Shown: positions 23,545 through 35,914, counted from the first letter of the stretch. The stretch is DNA of 64,000 nucleotides from Podospora pseudoanserina (GCF_035222485.1 NC_085924.1:2108001-2172000), one strand, 5' to 3'. Numbers and translations: made by a program. Notes: generated by a model not told the origin, from the sequence alone.

Positions 23545-24452
23545 AGTCGTCAAAAATACAAATCCTATCGTTTGAAGAAGCGGGAGAAGGGGATATTTCG
23601 AATTCAGCGAAAACCTGCAGGTGGTGCAATGCCGAATATTTTATGCGGACAACTCTGGTAGTAGAATGAATAAGCTGCGGTGGCGTAGACGAAATACCAG
23701 GGGTCGAAGTCGGTTCTTGGCGTGTTTTCTGGATGTTGGGAACGAAAGTCCAAAGAGAGTGAAAATCTCCCAGCTTATCCAGTCACACGCCTTCCAGATA
23801 AACTTGTGGCCTGGCAAGCGATGTCTGGGGATGGAGCAGTGCTGCCGTTGCCTCAGTGGCAGGAGGATGTCATGAAAGTCTAGCTTTGTATTACTCTTGG
23901 CACGCAAGGAAGGTACACTGTTGGAATTGGAGGGTTAGGGTAATCGTAGATTGACCCAAAGGGCTTGGCGGTCGCCGGGTGTGCACTCGGCAGGCAGCCT
24001 TCGCCACAGCTGGCATCTGGTCGTTGTGGAGACCCCCGCGACTCATATGACATACTCCCTCATGAGCTTGTCCTACCTCTCACCTCTCAAGATCAACCCA
24101 GCTTTCTTCCTTCCAGCCTTCTGGCCATTCCAAAGTCAAATATTGCCGTGCTGCTCCCTGTGGTGCTCCGTCCCATATCGTTTCTTTCGCCAACTTCATC
24201 TGTTCTTTGCCTTTGGGCCATTGCTAGAGCCTCTTATCTCCTGCGCAGTGACACTGCATGCCCTTCTTTGTTAGTTCGCGCTACGGTGTAGCTGGTGTCC
24301 TCAAGAAGCTCACAGGATCCATCCGATCAGGAGGACAGGGCTTCTAGCAGGCCGGCATTAACTTCCACCTTGTTTTTGAACCACATTGAAAATCACTGTC
24401 GCGACCGTATTCTTTTCTGCTTCTCTGCTTTGTTATAGCTTCACCAAATCCG
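23545..24452. other. shared upstream region of SQS1 and ATG4
   Basis: About 0.9 kb between divergent starts. One TTAGGG-containing stretch at 23931-23942 is isolated and not a telomere repeat. No other feature supported. Confidence 0.5.
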
Positions 24453-26158
24453 ATGAAGTCGACGCGCTCAGGCAGCAACAACTGGCAATCGGCCGTCTCG
24501 GGAACATCACCCAAGATCGCGACTGCGATGGAGGCAGCGATATCCGCCGGGGCCGAGGTCAGCCGTGTAGGCCGACGCATCTTGCAGAGAATCTGGGACC
24601 CAGAGCCTACCAATGATCGAAGCAGCAATGAACCAGTGTGGTGTTTGGGTTGCTCATATCTCCTCGATACAAAAGAATACGGCACACCCCCTACGCTCAC
24701 CACCAGCACACCACCCGCAGATGCCACTCTTACCGCTTTAGTACCCGAGTCTGGGGCAGGCGTGGAATCGGAGCCACGAAGAGCCACAGAGAAGGCAGGA
24801 GTGCCGGTGAATACATCGAATGCAAAAGCAGTTGCCCCAATCCCCGTTGCGGCTAGTGGTCAGCACCAGCTACAAGTGCCCGAAACACCTCCTCTCTCCG
24901 TTGCCAGCAGTTTTGATTCAGCTCTTGCGTACGAAGAGCCCGGTCAAGATGGCGGCTGGCCCCCGGCCTTTCTCGATGATTTCGAGTCCCGCATATGGAT
25001 GACATATCGTACCGGATTCGAAGTAATTCCTCGCTCGACCGACCCGAAAGCGGCCGCAGCCTTGTCCTTCACCATGCGATTCAAGACTTCTTTCGGGGAC
25101 CAGACCGGCTTTTCATCAGATACGGGCTGGGGATGCATGATCAGGTCTGGGCAGAGCTTGTTGGCCAATGCAATGTTGATCAGCCGTGCAGGACGTGGTA
25201 AGGAATCTCCGGCCATGCTTGCTATTGTGTGTGTGAACTGTTGCTAATTTCGTCTCTCTTGTGCAGCTTGGAGACGAACGACGAACCCTGACATCGAACG
25301 CGAAATCGTGTGCCTATTCGCAGATAATCCTCGTGCTCCATATTCCATACAGAACTTTGTCAACCATGGTGCAGCTGCTTGTGGAAAGTACCCTGGAGAG
25401 TGGTTTGGCCCATCTGCGACGGCACGGTGCATCCAGTACGTGACCCTTCTCTGGATGGAAACTTGGCTCTAACAAACAACAGGGCTCTGGCCAAGAAGCA
25501 CGATAGCTCCCTGCGAGTGTACTTGACACGAGATCTTCCTGAAGTATACGAAGACAACTTCATGTCAACCGCGAACCCTGACGGCAACCACTTTCACCCG
25601 ACATTAATTCTGGTATCTACGAGGCTGGGGATTGACAAGATTAACCCAATCTACCATGAAGCGCTCATATCTACCTTACAATTGCCACAAGCCATTGGTA
25701 TTGCTGGGTAAGCAAGTCCTGATGCACCTTGCATATTCACGCTCTCTAGCCTCTGTCTAACACACTCCAGCGGACGCCCGTCATCATCCCACTACTTCAT
25801 CGGTGCTCAGGGGCAATGGCTCTTTTACCTCGATCCCCATCACCCACGGCCGGCGCTTCCTTATCGAGAGAATCCGAACGACTATACCATAGAAGAATTG
25901 GACTCCTGCCACACCCGACGATTGCGGCATCTCCACGTTGAAGACATGGACCCTAGCATGCTCATTGGCTTTCTCATCAAGGATGAGGATGATTGGGATC
26001 TGTGGAAGAGCTCTGTCAAGCATGTTCAGGGCAAGGCCATCATCAATGTCTCGCCTCATGACCCGGAGCACGGGATGGGTTTCGGTCGAGCGGGAGCGAT
26101 TGATGAGGTGGAGACACTGAGTGACGAGGACGACACAGATACGGTGCTTGATTTATGA
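24453..26158 (+). CDS. ATG4: autophagy cysteine protease Atg4
   Basis: Four exons (24453-25197, 25267-25435, 25483-25707, 25771-26158) give 508 residues. Atg4 trims the C-terminus of Atg8 before lipid attachment and later frees Atg8 from membranes. The catalytic Cys is in GWGCMIRSGQ (about residue 228); the Asp and His are in YLDPHH (about 401 and 403). The Atg4 opening RIWDPEPTN and the IWMTYR...FGDQTGFSSDTGWG block are clear. A low-complexity Pro/Thr/Ala insert lies at about 78-150. Another in-frame Met at residue 26 could be the real start. Tail to tail with JJJ1, 197 bp apart. Confidence 0.95.
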
Positions 26159-26355
26159 CTTGTTTAAAGGTAATATTTTTGGATATGGCAACAAGTAGTT
26201 CTGGGGAAAGGGGCGTTGCCAACGCCGTGGTGTGCATGCCCAGGTTAGGGGACTTTCAACAAAACCTTCTCCCCGCTATGATGTTTGAGAATCGAGGACA
26301 CTCTGCTCGATTAGATGATGCACAGCACTAGCTGATACACACACCGGTATGGTGA

Positions 26356-28135
26356 TTATTTCTTTCTCTTCTGTTTTCCAGATTTACCAGGCGTGGCAGA
26401 GACCGGAGCTGCATGTTTGAGTTCTTTGATGTGGTCGAAGAGCTTGTTCTTGCTTGGGAATGCCTCTTTACATACCACACATTGTAGCTGAAGCCCAGCA
26501 GTCAGCATCGAATATCATTATTGAGCTTTGCAATACACAGAAACCTACCGAATCCTGGATTTGTGACTCTGCCTGCCGAGCTGCTTTCTTTTCTCGCTTC
26601 AGTTTCGCCTTACCAACCTTTTTACCTGGCGCCGGTTCGCTGAGTGTGAGGTTGGCAACGCTCGCAGCTGTAGAATCTGCCAAGTCTCCGCTATCGTCTG
26701 CTTGTGGCTGTGACACCTTCTTGGTGGCTCCTGCCCCGTTGACAATGCGCTCTTCCACCGTGGAACGTGGTGCATACTCGTCATCTTCTGGACTCGACGA
26801 TGATTGTGTGCTCTGTTCTTGATCATCATCCTGCTCGACGGGCCCTTGCTTTTCTTCTCCGGTCCTCCCGTCCTCAGAGGTCAGCGGTGCTGTGCTGGTC
26901 ATGTCCCTCTCTCTCTGGATGACTTGCGCGTCCTGCTCTGGCTGGGGAGACTGCGGCGTAGATGCCCCTGGTGAATCTTGAGGATTTAGATCAAAGTGCA
27001 TGTTTTCCTTTCTCATCTGTCTTTTCAACTGCTGTACTGCCTTGATATGTTTCTTGCTCTTTTCGTGAGCCTCGAACTGTTTCTCACTCCTAAACGTCTT
27101 GTTGCACACCACGCATTCGATCTCCTCAACCTCGGACTCTTCTTCCGACATGGAAAACTCGCCCTCGTAGTCTTGGCGTTCTTTCGGCTGCGCCCAGTCT
27201 GGCACCACGTACTCGGCCATCTTTTCCTGGTGCGCTGCCCGCGACCGGGCCGCCTGGGCTGCCGCGGAATTACGAAGGACCTGCTGCCGTTCCGCCTCAG
27301 ACTGTGTGTTGGGAACATAACGGGGATCTCTTTTCTTGACAAACGCAACCAAAGAGAGGACCGCATCGTTGAATTCTCTGATGCCCTCATCGCGAAGCTT
27401 CTTGTTCTCCTTTTCCATCAAGCGACGGATCCTCCTGTCTGGTGCGTGCGCAAGATGGTGCACATCCTTCCACTGAAAGGATTTCCTCGTCGAGAAGCTT
27501 GACCACACATTATAAAACGACTTGCCCACGGTGTTGTAGTCGTCTTCCGCTTTGCCAAACGGTGGGTAGTGTGTAGGGATGGTTCCGTCCCACTCGCAGG
27601 CTGCAGCTTCTTCTGCGGCAAGCTGTTCGAAGAAGACGTTCAATATCCCAAAGAAACCACGCGGGCTGTCATCCATCGGTACGCTGGAATTGAATCGACC
27701 CATCAGTGCAAAGACAGCATTCGCCGAGGTGTGATTGCCGGGGTCCTGTCCGCCAGGCGCACCCCCAGCCACTTCGTCATCACCCCTGAGGATAGCATCT
27801 CGATGCGAGTCGTACCAAGCTCGTTCCTGGGGGTCCGATAGTATTTCGTATGCTGTTTGTAGCTCGGCAAACTTCCGCGTCGCGTTCTCGGTATCGTGGT
27901 AGTTGCGATCGGGATGCAGCTCCAATGCCTTTTTCTTGTAGGCCCTCCGAATTCTACATCCAAAAGGCCTCAAAGTCAGACTACATTCATCTTGTACGGG
28001 AGCAGGGAGTCTCTCTCACTCTTCGTCCGGCACCTGACGATCAACCCCTAGAACTTCATAATAGCATGTTTTCTGCTGGGTGACGATGGTGGCCGCCTGA
28101 CTGGCACCCCGAGGTGTGGATTGGTCAGCTCCCAT
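26356..28135 (-). CDS. JJJ1: J-domain and C2H2 zinc-finger co-chaperone Jjj1
   Basis: Three exons (28135-28020, 27953-26549, 26487-26356) give 550 residues. Jjj1 works with Hsp70 to release Rei1/Arx1 from pre-60S ribosomal particles in the cytoplasm. The J domain spans exons 1-2 (CYYEVLGVDRQ, then HPD in ALELHPDRN). A charged middle region follows, then C2H2 finger 1 (CVVCNKTF...H...H), an acidic Ser-rich linker, and finger 2 in the last exon (CVVCKEAF...H...H), ending in a basic tail KQKRKK. The start at 28135 gives MGADQST, like relatives that begin MGA/MGQ. Confidence 0.94.
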
Positions 28136-28964
28136 TCGTATAATAAAGGGTGTTTTGATAGTTGGGTGCTCAGGGTTCTACACGTCCGCTGAAGAAAGTG
28201 ATAACGAATCAAGAAGCATGTGCATGTTTCCATGCTCCTGGGAAGTAGGGGTCCGAGGGTCCTTCCAGAGACGTTTATGCTTGTCATGCTGCCAACATTT
28301 TAGTGGGGCCATGGCGGGGGCGGGGCTACTGTTGGAAATCTTGATGGAGACCATTCTGGTGGGCTGACCCATCATCACCACAAACCTACAGGCCAAATGA
28401 CGACGAAATCCCGATTGGGAAAAGTGGCATGTGTCCCAATGCCCACCACAAAATAAGAGGTGCATCTAGACTTTTCACGAATACATGGCGAGGTCGGACG
28501 AGCGTTGAGGGATTCAGAGTTCAGGGTTCAGAGTTGTTTACGGGTTGAAAAAGGAGAGATGAACACGCTCGATTCCGTCTGATTCCTTCTTTCGCTAGCT
28601 TAAACGCTCCGAACGTTTGGCCGCTGCTCAAAGGCGCCATTACAAACCTCTTGCTTGACAGACTGCAACCGCCACCCATTTTGTCACGTTGACCGTGGGG
28701 AATTGGTTAGGGGGGAGGCCAAGCAACCACTACCAGGTGTCCTATCCTTGGCTTCCGCGCTTTGGCTGGGTCTGGCCGTCTGTCACCTCGTCTTGAACCA
28801 CCTTCACCGAGAAGCAACATTACCTATAAATCCCATCCCGCCCCATCTTGACCCGCGACTGCAAATTCGGCACCCTGAGAAGCATATCGAGCGCCTTGTC
28901 TCGCCATGCACATGCCATCCTCGCAGTTACATTTTAAGCCAGCCAGGTCAGTGGTAACATTACG
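28136..28964. other. shared upstream region of JJJ1 and the SPX-RING gene
   Basis: About 830 bp between divergent genes. A short TTCAGAG/TTCAGGG repeat lies at 28510-28532. No gene seen. Confidence 0.5.
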
Positions 28965-30547
28965 ATGAAATTCGGCCACGCCTTCAAGGAGGCCTTGGAG
29001 GCTGAGACCTATCCAAGACACTGGGTAGACAAGGCGGTTCCCTATCGTCAGCTCAAAAAGATCCTTGGTAAGGTGCGGGAGGAGCTGATAAACAATGGCT
29101 ACGATCCGGACACGTTACAAAAGCTGGTGGCTGAGCGAAATGCCGAATACCGCCTAGAGTCGGACGACTCCCAGCTCCTGAGACCCAAACTGGTTGTGCG
29201 TCCAGCCACTACAAGTGCTCAACCTCTGGATCAGAAAACAGAAGTCGACTCGCTGCCAGAATCACCAGTATCTCTATCTCCCACCTCTTCCGCCAGCACA
29301 GAACCTGGACCATCAGCCTTGACACATGACTCTGCGCCCCCGTATAGCCATCGCCAGCAACAAACCAGTGACGGCGAGTGGGTTGACGTCCCGTTGGATG
29401 CCGATGCTCGCTTTTTCAGTGTCCTCCAGCAGGATGTCAATGAGTTGGATACTCTCCAGGACAAGGAGCGGGTTGCCATGATCGAAAACATCCACGTGAT
29501 TGGAAACGAGATCGCACAAGTAGCCAGACCGCGAAAACCAGTCATCGACTTCTCCCGGTCAGATCTGTATCGCTGGCGCGAGATTCTGGACCTCTACCTC
29601 TCGGCCGAGGTCTTCTTCTCCACCAACGAGGTTTCCGGCGGTGCTCGCAGCAGCGACAGAGCTCGCAAGCAACTCGTCTGGTTCCAAGAAGAGGTGAGCA
29701 AGCGCCAGCTGCCGCAGAAGTTCAAGATCAAGTCCAGCGCCGTCGCCTTCCAACACTTCCTCTCGTTGAATGCCACGCTGCTGCAGAACTTGCAGTTCCA
29801 GGAACTGAATCAGACAGCCATAACAAAAATAATCAAAAGTAGGCTCTCGGAATGCTCAGGGTGCCACTCGTCCCATCTTCAAGCCGTCCACTAGACTAAC
29901 TGCTCCCCCTTTTGCTGTAGAATTCGACAAGAGAACGTCACTGGGGGTGAAAAAGACTTTTCCAAAAGTCATGAACTCGGCACACTTCATCTCCGAGACC
30001 ATATCCAAGGACATCTGCGCCCAGCTGTCTCGAGACGTCATCAGCCTTGTCCCACAAGTCGTGGATTACACGTGCATTGTCTGTAAGTGACGCATATGTT
30101 GTGCAGCCTAGCGGGTGGGCTGTGTTTCGGTGCTGAGGCCAGGAGAGAACCAATGTAATGTCTTCGATACTGACCTCCCTCTCTCTATCTCACACAGGCC
30201 TCTCCATATGTTGGCTACCCATCCGACTGGACTGCGACCATCTGTTTTGCATCCGGTGCATGATCAAGATGCAAAACAGGCAAAAGCGCTTCTGCCCGCT
30301 ATGTCGAGCCGATGTGATTCAACGGGCCAACGAATGTATGTTGTCTCTTTCAATCCGGCTGTTTCATGAATCCTGGTCGCTAACCTTCCACACAGCACAT
30401 ATCGATATGGAGCTCGTTCGATACTTGGAAAGGTGGTTTCCAAAGGAGACCAAGGAGAAGCAGAGGAACAACGAGGACGAGCGGCGAAAGGAGCTCCTGG
30501 GCGATTTGTACGTGGAAGGTGCACAGCCGCCGTGTATCGTGATGTGA
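28965..30547 (+). CDS. SPX-RING E3 ubiquitin ligase
   Basis: Four exons (28965-29838, 29921-30082, 30198-30335, 30396-30547) give 441 residues. The N-terminal SPX domain (MKFGHAFKEALE, then YRQLKKILGKV; continued near 130-290 after a Ser/Pro-rich insert) is the type that senses inositol pyrophosphates. The C-terminal RING follows CIVC...CDHLFCIRC...CPLCRAD. The second zinc-ligand position is shifted by an extra Cys (SICW), but all eight ligands can be assigned. Fission yeast Pqr1 has the same architecture and restrains phosphate uptake, so a role in phosphate or nutrient signalling is inferred. Tail to tail with the cystathionine synthase gene, 172 bp apart. Confidence 0.9.
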
Positions 30548-30719
30548 TCCCCTGTACAAGGGAAGCAAAAAAGGAAGGGATAATTTACCTAATGGAAGTT
30601 GTACATAAAGTCAGACACAGTGATACCTCAGCAGGAGTTTTGAGCGAATTGGGTATGGTAGCATTACGGGGCTTTGGTTGATGTTGCTTTCAAATTCTAT
30701 GCGTTCTACACGGAACTGC

Positions 30720-32694
30720 CTATTGCGAGCCGTGCTCTGCTACATGCAATGCAGCTTGAAACACATTTACAATATCAGCAGTGTCCTCCAACCCGACGCT
30801 GATGCGGATCAGATCAGGGTCAACACCAAATTGCGACGCCCATTCCAACTCTTGATAGTGAGCCAAAAGCACATAGGGGGATGTCAACGTGAAGTTGGTT
30901 CCCAGGCTTGGCCCCTTGGCTGTGTCAACAGCATCGTAAAATGCAACAGCCTGCTCCTTGCGGTGGAACACGACCGAGATCAACCCGCCGTACCCTCCAC
31001 CAGGAACCTTGCAGGCTTCGTAATTGGCGCTGGACTCGTTATCACGCGGGTAAAAGACCGCCTTGATGAGCTTGTTCTCACGAAACACATCACAGATGGC
31101 CTCAGCGTTGGCGTTGATCCGTTCAATCCGAGACGCAAAATCCCGGCTATTTCGCTCCATGAACATGACATCCTCGGGCCAGTATGTGTCCTCGTACCCC
31201 GTGCGGGCAAAGTCTTTTAACGCAGAGTAGTATCGACTGTTTGGGTTAAAGATGGCACTGCCTCCCATGACGTTGCAGTCACCCGAGAAGATCTTGGTCA
31301 AGCTAGAGACGACGATATCGGCGAAGGGGAGAACGTTGATGTTGGCAAAGGTCCCGATTGTTTCGTCCACCACGACGGCAAAGTCGTATTTGTCGGCCAT
31401 CTCGCGGATGCGGGCAAGATTGGGGCAAGTGAGGAGCGGATTGCCCGGGAATTCACAAAAGAGCCCCAGGAAGCGCTCGCCTGCTTTCAGCCGAGCTTCG
31501 AGGTCGTCAAGGTCGGCCTCGGACGCATTGCCGTAGAAGACGCATCCAGGGCCAAACTTCTCAAGAATCTTGAGGGTGTCAACATAAGGGAACCCGAAGT
31601 TGACCGACTTGAGACCTCCACGCGCTCCAAGAAGGGCACGGTGAGCGTTAAAGATGGCGTTCATGCCGGCTGGGAAAAGATAGATGTCGTCCTCGCGGAG
31701 GTTGACAACACCACGGGTATTGGATTCCATCTCCTTTTCGGGCACCGGGCTAGATGTTAGTTCACGATCGCTTCTGAGCGCCCCGGCAATTCGCCGTTTG
31801 ATGGCAGATTTGGCGGGCTCAACAAAAGAAACATCCAGGTTCCGACCGAAGCGCTCCTCCAAGAATCGCGACGTCTCCTCTCTGTCAGGGACGGTTGTTG
31901 ACGTTTGGGATGTGATTGATGGCTTTCCTGCGTCGAGAGAGCCCCCTCGTTGGTAACGCCTTGGTCCTCTGCATGGCTTTGGGCTCATGGGCGCGGCCGT
32001 GTTGGGGGATTCATCCACACGCAACAGACCATCCTTGAAGAGACTGTGACAGAACTCTGCCCTGCGGCTAGAGACACCATCGCCCGTGTGCTGCCAATAC
32101 TGCTTCAGAAAACCGAAACCCTCGGGAGAGCAGATGACGGCCGAGATAGAGGGAGATAGCCCACGAAGAGCCTTGGACTGCGGGTTTACCGGGTCAAGAA
32201 CCAGATGCAGAACTTCAAGAGATGACACGATGGCAGGAGGAGCGCGTAATTTGACAAAGCTCACACACCGGGCAGCAACCTGACGAGTTGGGAACAGAAA
32301 AGCAACCAGCCCTTTTTTCCCAATTTTCTCCAGAATGTCTTTGGCAAAAGCTTGGATGCTCCTGTGGATGAAGAAGCTGGAGAATAGATTGCCGTTTTAG
32401 TATCATGGCACATGATCAAGACCTTTGAAAATGAACGGTGCGAGCAGAAAAGATGAAGCAAGTGACATACCGAGGATAACCAGTGGTCATACTGCCAACA
32501 ACCCAGTCCTCTCCTTCTTCATAACCAACATTTGCTCTCCACGTTGGTAGTGACACACTCACCGCCTAAGCAATCATCAAGATGTTGTGGTTAGCCACCG
32601 AGACCGAACATGTTTAAACATTAAGAGTGACCATAAAGTTGCTTACATGCTCCGTGTGCGGCGGGATAGACTCGCCGAGGTTGAAGGCGGGCAT
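30720..32694 (-). CDS. met-7: cystathionine gamma-synthase, PLP-dependent
   Basis: Three exons (32694-32647, 32565-32471, 32376-30720) give 599 residues. The enzyme joins an activated homoserine ester with cysteine to make cystathionine on the way to methionine. It is the long fungal form (N. crassa MET-7, A. nidulans MetB class). The PLP lysine is in [10 protein letters not shown] (about residue 409) with the PLP aspartate in [10 protein letters not shown] upstream. CEFPGNPLL and ISVGLED are class motifs. The N-terminus is [20 protein letters not shown], with introns splitting it after residue 16 and near residue 48. A CYS3-like half site lies about 100 bp upstream. Confidence 0.93.
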
Positions 32695-32791
32695 TGTATC
32701 TCAAGAAGCGTAGAGTCACAGTTGTGACTCGGTTGTTGCGCTCCTAACTTTGCAATCTCTCTGTCCTCGGCTTCGACAGCACGCAGAGCGT

Positions 32792-32807
32792 GATAAGATG
32801 GCGTCTG
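32792..32807. promoter_or_regulatory. candidate CYS3/MetR-type site beside GATAAG
   Basis: GATAAG (32792-32797) is followed by ATGGCGTCT (32798-32806), about 100 bp upstream of the cystathionine synthase start. The bZIP factor CYS3 of N. crassa binds ATGRYRYCAT; here the first eight positions fit and the last two do not. Inference only. Confidence 0.3.
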
Positions 32808-34129
32808 TTATGAGGTGATGTACGCCGAAATCAGCGAGAGATTCCCCAAGTTTCTAGACAGGAGAGGAAATGGTCGAGCTCGATTGGTGGTACGGATACT
32901 GTCAAGGGGGATGGTACACTAAAACGGTCCAAGGTAGAGATGTGTGGTGGGTGCAGAGTGGATGGGTGTACCCACCTTTCCGACGTCCAAAATTGACCAA
33001 TTATGAACTTTATTTTATACTAATGGAATGTTCCATGTCCCTGTATCCGGTCCATCGTCTTAACTATGCCGCCACAAACTGTGTGGGATGGCGTGGGTTG
33101 GACTATCAAAGCGAACAGTTGCACATTATATTCCGAGTATCGGAGGCAAAAACGGAGTCATTTTTTCTACCGGCTTCCTGATTTCTTGGATGTGTACATG
33201 CCTTACGGGTAACCAGCTTGTATCCCTCTTCCCTCCCGCCACTACCAGCGAAACACATGGCATTCAACACCAAACAAGAGCAGATAGAAGCACTGTCTGG
33301 TGCCGCTATGTCAGTGGGCAGTGACCAAGTGTGCTTGCCATGCCAAATGGTGTCAATGAAGCTTTGTGGACAGCGACCCCCACTTCTCCGGAACGTGCCC
33401 CACTCTTGCCACCTACACCTCAATCCTCCCAGTCATCGAAGGACACAAGGATTGGCAGAGGACTAGAAGTGAGAGAGAGTCTCAATAGAAGACACTTTAG
33501 CAGGCTGCAAGTGGTATACCGGTGGCAACCAGCCGTTTGATTCTGCCCGTGCTATGAAAACAAAATGTTTAGCCTATACATATGTCTGCATACTTCGGAT
33601 GACAGGGGTCCCAGTCTTGCGGCACTCCGGGCCCGGATGGGTCCCGTAGACGGTTGGTAGTTACGGGTACGAGCTCCCGACGCCGCCGAAGCCGGTGGTG
33701 ATTGGCAGCGGTCCACCGTTGTAGCAGTCCAGTGCCATATTCACACCAAGTCGGACCACCGCGACCACTTTGTAAGCATGGCCAGTACATCCAATTTAGA
33801 TCCAGGCCCCATCCTGCCCGGTTCATTAACTCTAGCTTACATATGTCCACCATCCGTTTCTTTGCTCCCACCCTGAAAATGTCATGACCCAATGCACCTG
33901 TTCCCCCAACCAGTAGTCTTTGCGTGTATCCATCTCTGCCATGATTTAGCTGCTCCCAGCACGTGATGCCCCCCTGAAAAAGCCAAACAAAAAATATAAA
34001 AAGAGAGCAGTAAAAGAAAGTGAAATCATCATACAGATCGCTCTGTGCCAAAACTAGCATGCTCTCACCCGTTCGGAAGAGTAGGTAGCCAATATGCGTC
34101 GCCTATATGCTCTAAATCAGATATCGTCA
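32808..34129. other. intergenic between the cystathionine synthase and VOC-like genes
   Basis: About 1.3 kb: upstream of the synthase gene and downstream of the VOC-like gene. Short frames only; nothing recognised. Confidence 0.45.
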
Positions 34130-35914
34130 TTAACGACTCCTCCGGCTTCCAACACAGCTAATGCTATCGCTGGGCGCAATGCTGTCAGCATCATCATCGT
34201 CGTCGTCCTCCCCATAGCGAGCACGACTGCTTCCTCCACTGCTCCGGGGAAGTGGCGCATGGCGGGCTGAATAGTATGCACCAGCTCGATTATCGCTGGG
34301 GTAGGTGGCCTCGCGAGCTGAGAGATACGGTGGTGCCCTCCCACTTGCGAGGAGCGGGTCGCGCGCCGACGTATACGGAGAAGCCCGGCTTTCTGAGAAT
34401 GGGATGTGACGGGCCGAGCCATAAATCTCCTCCCGGCTGTATCCTCGAGGACTGTCGCTAACCTTGTATGTTGTTGTGGTTACACGACTGCCCGACCTTG
34501 AGTGCGAGACAGGATGTGATGACGGCAGATAAGCATCCGCTGGCGATGCGCGGAGCGTATTACTGGACCTTTGGCTGCGCGAAGACACGTAGCTATCCCG
34601 TTCTGGGCCATCATACGTATACCCACGTTGGACAATGGGCGGATGTTTGGAGGACTTGGAGCTCACATAACCGCGGTACTCGGGCTCCCCGAGAAGATAT
34701 GGCTCGCGGCTGTTGGCTGCTTCACTGCGTGGGCGTACAGAAGCCCGCGAACGAGGTATTGAGTGACGGCCCCGCGCATCGTCATAGGCACCATCCACAT
34801 CTCTGCTCCTCGGCGAGGTGACTTGGGTATATCGAGCAACGTAGTCTGGCCCTTGCCTCCAATAATCGAGACCGGAACCATACTCGTCAGAATACCGCCC
34901 CTTATCCGCGGGCCGCTCCGTGTCCAAATACCGGCCTTTGCGATCCAAATAGCTGTCATACTTGTCCGGGAAGGTGGAGCGGCGGCTGAAGGGGGGGGCA
35001 TCATAGTCGTCGTGCGCCGAAGCACGGGTGCGGTCGCCCCTGACCATGTTGTAGGTGAGAGCAGCTCCGGCAGCAACGCCAGCAACCCCGAGCAAAGTTC
35101 CGACAACAGCGCCGGCACTTAGTCCGGTCGAGTTCTCCCTGGCCGAGGCAGCCGGTTCGTAGTTGGAAGTGCCCGTCGTGACACTGCGCTTCAATCCTGC
35201 CGCGGGGGGAGGAGGCCTTCTCACGTCGTGGTCGTGGCCGTGGTGGTCGTCCTCGTCGTCGTAGTCTCTGACTTCTACTTCTTCTTCTTCGTAGTCGTGG
35301 TAGCTCAGCGAGCGTCGTGGATCAGCCCGGGGTGGGCCGCTGTACGCAGAACTGGCACCAACAGGGGCGGGTCGTAACGAGCCTGCCACGTCGAAATTCC
35401 AGGTCAATATACGGCCTGCTTCTTCGTCGGTTGACCGTGTGCGCCGGACAGTCGAGCCGCTGTAGTGTGGAGGGTAGTCGAGAGGGGGCTGGTACACAAT
35501 CTCCATGATGTTGTAGTCCAAGTCACTTATAATCACGCGGGTCCCGCCACTGTGCGTTGTCGCCCGGTGGGCAGACGCGCCACTGGCCGCCGGGTAGGCC
35601 TCGGCAGGGTGGCGCAAGTATGATGTGTCCCGAAGATCGGGATTAGCCCGAAATGCAAACTCAAAGGCTTCGTCGGCCGCGCCCGGCGAGGGAGCGCTGA
35701 CCGCTATGCGTGAGCGCCTCAGGGGCCGGTCTCTGCTTGCGACCACCTGGCGGAGCTGGAAAACTGGATCCCGTTCTGAATTGCCAAATGTAACCGACGG
35801 GAAGTGCCCGCGCTCTGTGCTGATGTGTCGGAGGCCCAGTGGTTCAACAATGGCGGAATAGAAAGACAACGATGAGGAGAGGTCCTCCACCTCGAGGAAA
35901 GGGAGTTGGGGCAT
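34130..35914 (-). CDS. VOC/glyoxalase-like protein with a membrane segment and Ser/Arg/Tyr-rich tail
   Basis: Single exon, 594 residues. Residues 1-145 resemble a vicinal-oxygen-chelate fold (LEVEDLSSSLSFYSAIVEPLG at the start, a beta pattern ending in VIISDLDYNIMEIVY); metal ligands are not obvious, so activity is doubtful. An acidic, His-rich stretch (205-230) follows. Residues 266-288 form a Gly/Ala-rich hydrophobic helix (AGAVVGTLLGVAGVAAGAAL) that could be a single membrane span. The rest is disordered, rich in Ser, Arg, Tyr and Asp. Similar architectures occur across Sordariomycetes as uncharacterised proteins; function unknown. Confidence 0.75.
   Translation of the reverse strand: MPQLPFLEVEDLSSSLSFYSAIVEPLGLRHISTERGHFPSVTFGNSERDPVFQLRQVVASRDRPLRRSRIAVSAPSPGAADEAFEFAFRANPDLRDTSYLRHPAEAYPAASGASAHRATTHSGGTRVIISDLDYNIMEIVYQPPLDYPPHYSGSTVRRTRSTDEEAGRILTWNFDVAGSLRPAPVGASSAYSGPPRADPRRSLSYHDYEEEEVEVRDYDDEDDHHGHDHDVRRPPPPAAGLKRSVTTGTSNYEPAASARENSTGLSAGAVVGTLLGVAGVAAGAALTYNMVRGDRTRASAHDDYDAPPFSRRSTFPDKYDSYLDRKGRYLDTERPADKGRYSDEYGSGLDYWRQGPDYVARYTQVTSPRSRDVDGAYDDARGRHSIPRSRASVRPRSEAANSREPYLLGEPEYRGYVSSKSSKHPPIVQRGYTYDGPERDSYVSSRSQRSSNTLRASPADAYLPSSHPVSHSRSGSRVTTTTYKVSDSPRGYSREEIYGSARHIPFSESRASPYTSARDPLLASGRAPPYLSAREATYPSDNRAGAYYSARHAPLPRSSGGSSRARYGEDDDDDDADSIAPSDSISCVGSRRSR

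Noticed and set aside
23931-23942. Telomere-type repeat (TTAGGG)
   Set aside because: One isolated copy; the similar piece near 43529 is also single. Not an array.
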